Made by a program: the position numbers and the translations under genes. 64,000 nt of DNA from Heracleum sosnowskyi (lineage: Eukaryota; Streptophyta; Magnoliopsida; Apiales; Apiaceae): positions 1,116,001 through 1,180,000 of the forward strand of contig JAUIZM010000015.1 in assembly GCA_030848705.1 (NCBI GenBank). The letters run 5' to 3'. Numbering within the stretch: position 1 is the first letter of the stretch; each line of letters begins with the position of its first letter. The notes below the pieces were generated by a model that saw only the letters and a list, made by a program, of their open reading frames with translations, ran no database searches and was not told where the DNA came from. Of the stretch, positions 55,607 to 64,000 are shown in pieces.

Positions 55607-55939
55607 GAGCATCTCCGATGGAGTTGGCTAAAATGATATAAAATACTGATTATGTATAATTTGCTAAACATGTAAGGTGTTTTGCTTCAATGGGGTTGAC
55701 TATATTGATTGATTATATATTTTAAAAATAGCATGTTATTATTATTTCAAGTTGTTATAAATAAAATTTATTATTTCTATGACATGCAATTTTGCTACAG
55801 GTCCCTAGAGATCGACCAAATATAGCCAAGAGATTGGCCAAATATACCAATATGAATAGGTTGTCTAAATTTTTTGCTAACAATTATGATCCGTTATAAT
55901 CGGATTTTAGCTAATGAATTCTCATAATTAGAGATGTTC
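55607..55939. mobile_element. PIF/Harbinger-like MITE, complete
   Basis: Flanked by TAA on both sides (55604-55606 and 55940-55942). Ends are GAGCATCTCCGATGG and, inverted, GAACATCTCTAATTATG. 333 bp, non-coding. Its right end is about 165 bp before the F-box ATG. Confidence 0.75.
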
Positions 55940-56106
55940 TAATAAAATTTTAAAACTTGGTTAACGAAAAAAAAAGATTTTAAAAATTCAATCGACAAAA
56001 TCACACCTAGGAATTAATCAGTCAGGTACCCAGCCAAACAAACCCACTTCTTCACCACTACACATTCCCTCACCCCCAAAAAATCCTAACCCTAGACAAC
56101 AAAAAA

Positions 56107-57519
56107 ATGGCGAAAAATAGAAATCACACTCCAAACACATTACCTTCACACATCATAGTTCAAATACTCTATCGAACTCCGGTAAAATCGCTTGGGAGAT
56201 TCAGGTGCGTTTCCAAGCGCTGGTACTTTCTCATTTCTCACCCTAAATTTATTCGTAATCATTTCCATTTCAACAAATTGCTTAATACTCACATTATTTT
56301 TAATTCCATTGTTCGTAATCACACCGACACGAATATCTGTATGTTGCAATATAATAAGCCCCTTGTTTCGTTGCTTCGTATCGAAAATAAACGAATTGGT
56401 AGTAAAATAAGAGAGTGGCCTTATGAACTTACTTTCGATGATTTCTCGAAAGATATGGTTATTGCTGGTTCTGTGAATGGGGTTGTGTGTCTTTCGCATG
56501 ATAAGGAATTTTTTGGGAGTGTGGTTGCGTTGTGGAACCCGGCTGTTAAGTGTTCGAAATTGATTGCGTTACGGGACCTTAGAACTGGTTTTGAAAAGTG
56601 GGAGAGTATGTCGGTGGGGTTAGGGTTTGATGAAGTGGGGGATGATTATAAGATTTTTTTTATTGTTCCAGTTGTTATTCCACCCGAGTTTGAGGAAAGG
56701 AGGTGGTCTAGAGTTGAGATTTATTCGGCTAAGAGGGGTTATTGGAGAAATGTTGAGGGGGGGCAGGGGGTTTGTTTTCCTTTCTGGCCGAAATTTTCGA
56801 GTTGTAATTTTGTTGTTAATGGTGTTCCGTATTGGGTGGGATTTCATGAGGGTTTGGAAGATAAGGAGGGTTTTGATCCTTGTAAGGAAGAGATCTTGGG
56901 GGCGTTTGATCCTCATACCGAGGTCTTTAAGAAAGTAGCATATCCAGTATTAGTTAGGAATGAAGGTACCTATGTGCATCCTGTGAATTATAGGGATTCG
57001 GTTGCTGCCTTGGTTCTGTCTCCTGGTCAGTGTCCAAACTCAATGGTCGATTTGTATATGCTGGATGAGAATTCTTCTGATTGGACAAAGATTTATACCA
57101 TTGGTCCATTTTCTTTTAAAATTATGAGTATTCCTCAATGTTTTCGCACTGGCGAGCTTGTTGTGAATAAATGGGAAGAGAATGGAGACTGGGACCGGAA
57201 TCTTTACTATTGTGATCCCACAACTAATTGTGTGTTTCCGGCCACTGAATTTGACACTTTAATACCACTTTGGTCTCAGTCGTACAGTTATGCAGAGAGT
57301 TTAGTTGGTGTCAAGGGAATGCAACTGACAGGGAATGAGTACAAAATCAAGAAGGTTCAAGCTGGGAAGAAGACCTGGTATCCCCATTTATTACCTCTTA
57401 TTTTTTGCTGTGTTTTAGGAGTTTTGTCATGCAATCTATCTGTGCTCATTTTCCTGAAATCGATACAGGTCATACTTCCTAGTAGGGCAGTTATTAATAC
57501 TTTAGCTTTGATTAATTAG
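56107..57519 (+). CDS. F-box protein with FBA-type C-terminal domain
   Basis: ATG 56107 in a good context (AAAAATGGCG) opens a 470-residue frame. Residues about 10-55 are an F-box (LPSHIIVQILYRTPVKSLGR, then FRCVSKRWYFLISHPKFI), which binds SKP1 in SCF ubiquitin ligases. Residues about 115-330 show the F-box-associated pattern: GSVNGVVCL, LWNPAVK, VGLGFDEVGDDYKI, VEIYSAKRGYWR, FVVNGVPYWVG, ILGAFDPHTEVF. The substrate is unknown. The last 40 residues are hydrophobic (LPLIFCCVLGVLSC) and unlike the family, which usually ends soon after a YAESLV-like motif (present here near 397). That tail may be intron read-through: a splice from 57377 to 58132 would give a short alternative end. No TATA box was seen. 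Confidence 0.9.
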   Translation: MAKNRNHTPNTLPSHIIVQILYRTPVKSLGRFRCVSKRWYFLISHPKFIRNHFHFNKLLNTHIIFNSIVRNHTDTNICMLQYNKPLVSLLRIENKRIGSKIREWPYELTFDDFSKDMVIAGSVNGVVCLSHDKEFFGSVVALWNPAVKCSKLIALRDLRTGFEKWESMSVGLGFDEVGDDYKIFFIVPVVIPPEFEERRWSRVEIYSAKRGYWRNVEGGQGVCFPFWPKFSSCNFVVNGVPYWVGFHEGLEDKEGFDPCKEEILGAFDPHTEVFKKVAYPVLVRNEGTYVHPVNYRDSVAALVLSPGQCPNSMVDLYMLDENSSDWTKIYTIGPFSFKIMSIPQCFRTGELVVNKWEENGDWDRNLYYCDPTTNCVFPATEFDTLIPLWSQSYSYAESLVGVKGMQLTGNEYKIKKVQAGKKTWYPHLLPLIFCCVLGVLSCNLSVLIFLKSIQVILPSRAVINTLALIN

Positions 57520-58131
57520 TCGCTGCAGTATTATGGCAGTAACAAATGTGATTCCCATAAGGTGATGATCAAGAGAAAATTGAAAAGAAACACGACACAG
57601 AAAATGTTAGAAGAGTAGTCGTGTTATATACATTATCAGTCCAGTCCGTGCTCTGGCTGCGTAGAAATCATCTATATAGCTAGCTGATATAATATGTAAT
57701 CATTATTAACTCTTATTGCCTTCTTCATATTGATGATATCTCTATCCCTGCTTCCTATATTAATAATATTTTACTTGACATAAAAGTGTTGCTGCTTAAC
57801 TGGATCAGGTTCTACTTTCAGTTAGCAATGCTACTGAAGAAGTGCCTTTTGACTTTTTGTGGTAACTGAGGTGTTTGTGTTCCTCCCAAATTTTGTGTAA
57901 TTCGAAAATGCTGCATACTGTAGTCTGTAACTTAGAAAAAGAAAGGGAATAATATGTTTTATCTCTGTCAGTCTTACTTTGTCATAGTTGATACCTATTT
58001 GAAGTATCATTAAAGTCATTACAAATAGTCTTGGTAGCTTCCCTTAAATGGATTTACGTCCTACTGTGTATGCAATTGATTTACTACTTCTTTGCATGTG
58101 TAATATTTATCGGGTTTTTTTTAACTTTCAG

Positions 58132-58177
58132 GACTATATCTTTGCCTGATGACTTTGAAGCGGTCTTTGACCTTTAG
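58132..58177 (+). other. Possible alternative last coding exon of the F-box gene
   Basis: A pyrimidine-rich acceptor (GGGTTTTTTTTAACTTTCAG) ends at 58131. Joined to the donor CTG|GTATCC at 57378 it keeps the frame and adds about 15 residues (TISLPDDFEAVFDL) before TAG 58175-58177, replacing the hydrophobic tail. A second acceptor-like CTTTTTACTTCCAG lies near 59925. Splicing is inferred only. Confidence 0.35.
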
Positions 58178-58360
58178 TGTGGAGCAGGCAGGAGTGATGC
58201 TTTAAGAGGGCCTATGGAAGGCAGATTAGTAGTAGAATGCTTACTCCTAGTGATGTTACTCTAATTAAGCTAAATCGTTCAGTGTTTAAATCTCAATATA
58301 CATCAAATCAAGCTTGGTATGTATGATGGACAAATTTTTAGCAACACCTAATATTCTTAT

Positions 58361-58481
58361 AGGTGCTTAAAGAATCTTACGCGCTGCACGGGGAAATTTA
58401 GCAACATCTAATATTCTTTAGGTACATTGAGCTGTCAGCACTAAATTTCCCCGTGCAGCGTGTTAGATTCTTTAAGCACCT
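58361..58481. repeat. Inverted repeat, 40-bp arms
   Basis: Arms 58361-58400 and 58442-58481 are complementary at 38 of 40 positions, with a 41-base loop. Arms start AGGTGCTTAAAGAATC and contain GCTGCACGGGGAAATTTA. A partial third copy of the flanking word AGCAACA(C/T)CTAATATTCTT occurs twice (about 58339 and 58400). It could be a small fold-back element or a hairpin RNA source. Confidence 0.85.
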
Positions 58482-59404
58482 AAAAGTTATCGATTGGACT
58501 ATGGTTTCTAACCCTGAAACTGATGATCATGGAATTGTGAAATTTTCAGATTTTTTTTTTTGAGTTGGTGGATCTAAAATGCTAGTAAGGTGTAAATCCG
58601 AGCCTACATGTTTGGATCAATTCATTGCAAGATGTTTATAGCTGATTTAAGATTCACAAGTAGATATATTACCATAAGATTCATTGGGATATTAAAGTTA
58701 GTCTTCGCCACTCTATTTTGTCCATTAAACGAAAAGGATGAGAAGTTTGGGTTAGTCAAGATGATGGATAAAGTCTGCAGTAATAATACTTACTGAGGGT
58801 GATACTCCAATTCTTTTCTTGTTTTGCCAGTGATAGGGAGACCAATAATGTTCATTAACTAGGTACTGGGTTGTTAAATTGATTATTGGTTATAACTAAA
58901 AAAATACTGTCATGATGCACTGAAATTGGGTAGTTTAATTGAAGTGTTGGTAACGAGTCAAAAGATTATGTTTCTTGGTTTTAAGTTTTTGGCAGCACCT
59001 GTTTCTTACTTTAATAGACATAAAGCTTTTTATTTGTATGATTTAGATTGTATGGTTTATGTAGTTTGTAAAGAACTTGGTTCTGATCAGACATGTCGAT
59101 TTTAATACGTCTCTCCTTTTTCATTTATGACCAACGTAGACATGACAAAGGAACTTAATGTTTGCTTTTTATAATACAAATTGTTATCAACTTTAAGAGC
59201 AAGTGTTAGTTGCATACTAGCATTAGAAATCATGTTTAAGTAACCTGTCTTTATAAGCGGCATTTATGATTTCATTTAAAATAACTGATAACCGGTGTCA
59301 AGCACGGGCTAAGTATGAGACGACATTAAAATATTAATATTGATAAATTATTAAAAATGTACTTGTCGAGAATTGAATGATAAAAATAATCTAATAAATA
59401 AACT
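58482..59404. other. No gene recognised
   Basis: AT-rich sequence with only short chance frames. It may be intron or downstream sequence of the F-box transcript. At about 59290 the word GTCAAGCACGGGCTAA resembles repeat-derived ends common in plants, but no element limits were found. Confidence 0.5.
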
Positions 59405-59680
59405 ATTATTTAATTATGTAGTTATAGACAATCGAACTGAATAAAGCTAAAGAAATTAAAGTAAATAAATAAATTTTGTAGGATTTTGTATGATTACGTA
59501 GCTGCAAGGAATCGAACCCTTTATGAACCTAATGAATTTAAAGTAAATAAATAAATCTTATATAATTACGTAGTTGTAAGGAATCGAATCCTGGATCAAG
59601 CTAAAGAATTTAAAGTAAATAAATCTTGTATAATATAAATCTTCTATAATAATATAGTTGCGAGGAATCGAACCCATATA
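59405..59680 (+). repeat. Imperfect tandem repeat, about 75-bp period, four units
   Basis: Four units each contain TAATTA(C/T)GTAGTTG-like, (A/G)GGAATCGAACCC-like and AAAGTAAATAAAT words (starts near 59412, 59491, 59561, 59648). Non-coding. Confidence 0.7.
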
Positions 59681-61710
59681 TAGTAATAACCAAATTTGAT
59701 ACTTTGGTACTTTAGTACCGCGTGTCATTTCCATATTGTTTTGTTTATTAATAAAGAGTATAGATTCTTTCATTCTGTGTTGCGGAGTACAGGTATGTTT
59801 GTGTGGTATTAGTAAATTATACATGGTGAACTTTTTTCCCGAAGTGGCTTCCCATTGTAATGTTTGTACAATTGTGTGACTTATTTGGATGGCCTGATAT
59901 TAATCTAATTTCTTTTTACTTCCAGGTCTGAGTATCTATATGAAGGTTTCTAATTGGTGCTGCATTTTTATGAAGTCTGATAGGAGATGGATGTGACTGA
60001 AGTGAAGGCAATATGAAGGTCACGGAAGGATTTGGACGCTAGAATGCTTTCTTTGTTAGTATGTTTTTTAGGAATGTGTACTACTGCATGTGATGCTAAA
60101 GTTATAAATTCAATGTAGGAAGAAAACTTTAAACTCTATTATGTGCTTTTGTTGGTTAAAAGTTAAAATATTCTCGTCTCTTCCTAGTTCTCTTGCCAAA
60201 ATTTAAAATTTTCTAGTGATGAAAACATTACGTATTATAGTAGATTGGATTGATGTCCCTTGTGTGCATTGGGCTGGTTTTTTGTAAAGATAGAAATTTG
60301 CAATCTCACTCTCTTGGTGAATATGCATGAAGCATGATTTGAATTTTCTAATCAACTGGAATTCAAATAGAGGAGTTGCATGATCACTTGAGCAGCAGAG
60401 TTCGAATTGTTGTTTCACTAGGAGATATTACGTAAAAACGAAAGAAAAAAAAAATAGATAATGTTCGCATAGAATACCACAATTTAAGAAGGGCAGCTGG
60501 TCCCTAACAATCGATGGTTGACAAATCATCTATCCGCGGATAGGGTGATATAGCTCCCTGCATTCAAATCAATTTCAGTGTTAAACCAATTCGCGAAATT
60601 TTTTAGCGGATAGATAGTTACCAGCGATTATCAGGACCCTTTAAAAAGACTCTTCCGATAGGATTAATCGAGGTGTCACGAAAGATTGATTTTAATCTGT
60701 GTCCAGTATGGTGCATTGTGCCGGTGCAGGCGTGCAGGATATGATGTATGTTCCTAAGGATTGTTGAGGATGTTTGAAAATGTCAAGTATCACACTCAGT
60801 TTTTGACAAAATTAAAATGTAAATTTGTAAATACAAAGTACACCTCTTTGTATTTATAAAAATATTCCCCAGTTTTAAGAACAAATAAATATAATCTCAG
60901 GCAACCCCTGAGTTCACACGCCCATCAAGACTCAAGAGGATGGTTACATTAAGTAAGTAGCCTCTGGGCCCAAAGCCATGAGCCCATGAAATTAAATGTC
61001 AACGTATAATTTCTATTACTCGAGTGTATAAATTGTATTACTCGAGTACAAGACACTTAGATATGGTTTCCTTTTTTAAATGCATGAACTTATAGTAATT
61101 ATTTAACTATAACTTAATCATGATGAATTTTACTGCTATATATTTTTAAATAACATATATAACCCTATCACTAGAAACTAATTATAAACATATGATCAAT
61201 GGGAAAAGACATTGCATATTTCTTGATGCTATACTTGACTGAAAAATATACCTTTCAAAACTGGTTTTGTTACTTTTGTTCAAAAAAAGAACCAGAAAAT
61301 GTCGAAGGAGATGGGAAAAAGTAGATTTGCAATTTCCAAAAGGTTTGCCTTAGGTCTTATAGCAGCTATGTTGGAAGTCATGAACGTTACAGTATCAGTG
61401 TTCATATCGGTCAGGAATTTCAAGCAGAGGTTCCTGATTGGTCTGGTCCATTGAGAATTCACCTTATTGTTTCATAGTACTGGCCAATCTCCTAAACTTA
61501 AATGTCATGCAAGATGAACGAAAAAAAAATTGTATTAGATGCACTCTAAGAACAAATATCTATATTTATAATTTAATTATATTGATATAAATTATATATG
61601 AGTTAAAAATTAACTATAGAACATAATTACAATTATTGAATAAAATGGAACATATCGATAAAATGTCACATTAATTTGAGACATATTATACAAATTCTCA
61701 TTTTATAAAC
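59681..61710. other. Intergenic, nothing recognised
   Basis: No reading frame with family features. The short frames at 59558-59824, 60203-60418 and 61280-61462 on the reverse strand lack homology features and good composition. No RNA gene was recognised. Confidence 0.5.
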
Positions 61711-63184
61711 TGAAAGGCATATGATATAGCCTATTTGTAATTCGAGGATTCTACTCAACTTAAACAAGAATGTAATAAGTAAATATTAGATCAGATGTCA
61801 CAGGAATCTCAGAAGATTATATCTGTCAAAAGAAGATTAAAGTCATCTACAGACTTGAAGTGATTCTACATTGAAAGAAGCTCAATTTATTGATCAAGCC
61901 TCAATGAAGTATTCAAGCTCAGTGGATTTATTAAAGTGACGGAGATTTCAAGTGGTGACAGCAAAAGGTACTGATTACGGAGTTCTTGAATGAGAAGGAA
62001 GTGAATCACTGCTTAAAGTCAAATAGATAAAGAACAAACATTGTCGTTAGTCACTCATGAACCAGACAGTGCATCGAGTGTCAACGTACTATTGTGTTTG
62101 TTATTTATCTAAGTTTTTAGTGATTCTGGAATTAATTGGGAAGTCAATTAATTCTATTTATTCTCTTATAAATAATTAATACTATTGAGTAAATTATTTA
62201 TTAAATTAATTCTGTAAAGAATTAATTTAATACATAATTTATTTAGTTAATTATTTAAATTAGAATAAAAAGTAATTAATTGAGAAGTCACCTAATTCTA
62301 TTTATTCTCTTATAAATAATTAATACTATCAAGTATATTATTTATTAAATTAATTCTGTAAAGAATTAATTTAATACATAATTTATTTAGTTAATTATTT
62401 AAATTAGAATAAAAATGAACTAGGAAGAGTTAGGTTTGAACTAGGAAGACTTAGAAAAATGAACTAGGAAGACTCACAAGTTAGTCTTCCCGATTGTCTT
62501 CCTAGGCCAAGCCTTGTCTTCCCGAATGTCTTCCTAGGCCAAAGGGCTGTCTTCCCTTCACAAGCATTGTCTTCCCGAGAGTCTTCTAAGGCAATGTGAT
62601 TGTTTTTCTGCTAGTCTTCCTAGTGCAATTCCTATTCTGATAAGTGAATTGCACGTGGGTTTACTAAAAGAAAAGAAATGATAAATACAAGACAGAAGAC
62701 AATTGGCCACGAATTCATTCAATTATTACAACAGAAACATTCAACATCACATTTCTCTCAACTGTCTTCATAACTTTTCTTCAACTGTCAAGCTTCAAAT
62801 TCTGCAGGATATATTTACTTCTTGATTGTTCTTAATTATTTAATTCATAAGAAGTGATTCTCTTGTACTGCTTTGACTTTCTAGCGGATCATAATCCCTA
62901 GATTTTATATCGAACTACTTTTTAGTATTCGATCCTTTTTATTACAAAAATAGATAAATTCATGTCGAATTTATTCTAGATTTGTTTTATTAAGTTCTTT
63001 GTAATCAGTGATCAAAATTGTAACACCCCTCAAGTTTAATAGAGTTTCTATTTAACTTGAATATTGTTTCAGTTTTTATTCCGCATTAATTTGTTCTAAA
63101 TTGTTAAATCTTAAAAGGACAAATTCGATAAAACGGTATAGTTTGTATTCAACCCACTTCTACAAATTTATCAGGACCTAACAT
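61711..63184 (+). mobile_element. Solo LTR of copia family 2
   Basis: It starts TGAAAGGCATATG and ends GGACCTAACA like the LTRs of copies 2a and 2b, with the GTCTTCC array at 62420-62640. The same 5 bp, TAAAC, flank it (61706-61710 and 63185-63189). No internal sequence is present, so it arose by recombination between the two LTRs of a full element. It is 1474 bp long because of an internal 144-bp duplication. Confidence 0.93.
62131..62418 (+). repeat. 144-bp tandem duplication inside the solo LTR
   Basis: Two units starting ATTAATTG(G/A)GAAGTC at 62131 and 62275, nearly identical and very AT-rich (TTAAATTAATTCTGTAAAGA in both). The other family 2 LTRs in the window have one unit. Confidence 0.9.
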
Positions 63185-63689
63185 AAACTTTTAATCTTAG
63201 TCTAAGCAAATTTAATCATATTCTAAATCTTCCATGTCTTAGAATATACTGCACAAGTAAAATGTCGTAATCCGGTTCCCTACGATAAAAAAAAAAAAAA
63301 AAAAAAAAAAATTTAGTCTCATCGGATGTCCCTTTCCTTGTAGTTATTAGAGATCGGTGCAAGTATGAATGTGCATGTTAGTCTTCAAATTTCCGTATAG
63401 ACAAAATAATAGTGTTTCAAACTAAAAGACAACAAATAGAGGCTTACGGTTTAGAAGCAGCATACGTTTGTTTACTAAGATAACAATCCGGTGGCTAGAC
63501 CAACCAGTCAAATGACACAAACCATGTCATCTTTCTTCTCAATCTCCTCTGCTAGAATGCTTCTAGTAAGTGAGTAACTATCCTATGGCACTTGCCCCCT
63601 TTCTCTAAAATATCCTACGCCTCTCATCTGCTTTAATTTCCTGTGATTTTATAGTGAATGCATGCTGATTGCTGGTTCAAATGCACAAC
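63185..63689 (+). promoter_or_regulatory. Upstream region of the bHLH gene
   Basis: 505 bp between the solo LTR and the presumed start codon. It has an A-tract at 63289-63310, CT-rich words near 63530-63620 and TTTTATAG near 63648. No convincing TATA box; the transcript start may lie further upstream or within a leader exon. Confidence 0.35.
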
Positions 63690-64000
63690 ATGGCTGCACC
63701 ACCACCTTATAATTCAAATGCTCATCAGCTTCAAAACATGTTACAAGCTGCAGTACAGGCGGTTCACTGGACTTACAGCCTATTCTGGCAATTGTGTCCC
63801 AAACAACGGTACGTAACTCCGAATTTATGTTGTGTGTCCGAATTCTGTTCTGTGTGCTTATAGATGATAAGTGTGTATGAGTGTAGGGTGTTAGTATGGG
63901 GAGATGGTTATTACAATGGAGCTATAAAGACAAGGAAGACGGTAAATTTAGTGGAAGATATTACAGAGGAGGCTTCACTTGAGAGAAGTCGGCAACTGAG
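63690..64000 (+). CDS. TT8: bHLH transcription factor of the TT8/AN1 clade (5' part, runs off the window)
   Basis: Exon 1 (63690-63808) encodes MAAPPPYNSNAHQLQNMLQ then AVHWTYSLFWQLCPKQ. The intron is 63809-63886 (78 bp, GT at 63809, AG at 63885-63886). Exon 2 from 63887 encodes RVLVWGDGYYNGAIKTRKT and continues EEASLERSRQL to the window end. This is the N-terminal MYB-interacting region of subgroup IIIf bHLH proteins. These act with R2R3-MYB and WD40 partners to switch on anthocyanin and proanthocyanidin genes, and in relatives trichome genes. WQLCP and CPxQRVLVWG favour TT8/AN1 over GL3/EGL3. An in-frame ATG at 63681 would add three residues; 63690 (MAAPP) fits homologues better. The bHLH domain lies outside the window. 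Confidence 0.88.

Noticed and set aside
56146..56938. Other frames overlapping the F-box gene on both strands
   Set aside because: Shadows of the F-box coding sequence with no independent support.

Overview
The window is nuclear DNA of a flowering plant, most likely a core eudicot. The evidence is eukaryotic gene structure, an F-box gene, the start of a TT8/AN1-type bHLH gene, an AP2-like gene fragment, and very dense LTR retrotransposons. The family or species cannot be named from the sequence alone. Only two ordinary host genes are visible, both in the last 8 kb. About 85% of the window is mobile DNA.

Region 1 (1-35.4 kb) is a nested stack of transposons that can be unpicked from target-site duplications (TSDs). 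A hAT-like element (halves at 1150-1280 and 34936-35366) was hit by a Ty3/gypsy-like element (1281-34930, TSD CCGAG). That element then received a Sirevirus-like Ty1/copia element of family 1 (copy A, 3154-6414, now truncated) and a family 2 copia element (copy 2a, 7433-32837, TSD AATAG). Copy 2a was hit by a family 3 copia element (10802 to about 31602). Family 3 was in turn hit by a reverse-strand family 2 element (copy 2b, 15051-28274, TSD ATCAG). LTR divergence falls from outside to inside: roughly 8% for gypsy, 2.5% for 2a and 0.5% for 2b.

Region 2 (36.8-52.3 kb) is a Mutator-like, Pack-MULE-type element carrying the 5' end of an AP2-like gene. It is split by a complete family 1 copia element (copy B, 37780-51775, TSD GTATT) whose two 1276-bp LTRs differ at one base. 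Copy B has intact gag and pol and a very long third reading frame (ORF3) interrupted by two TAG codons.

Region 3 (52.3-56 kb) holds MITEs, a hAT-like element and a second Pack-MULE-type relative inserted in a (TA)n tract.

Region 4 (56-64 kb) contains an F-box gene, a fold-back repeat, a solo family 2 LTR (TSD TAAAC), and about 500 bp further on the first exons of a TT8/AN1-like bHLH gene that runs off the window.

The most interesting signal is shared by the three copia families. Each has its own short motif repeated in the LTR, and the same motif recurs, mostly inverted, in the spacer between pol and ORF3. In families 1 and 2 a TATA element follows the array at both places. This suggests that ORF3 has a promoter of its own modelled on the LTR.
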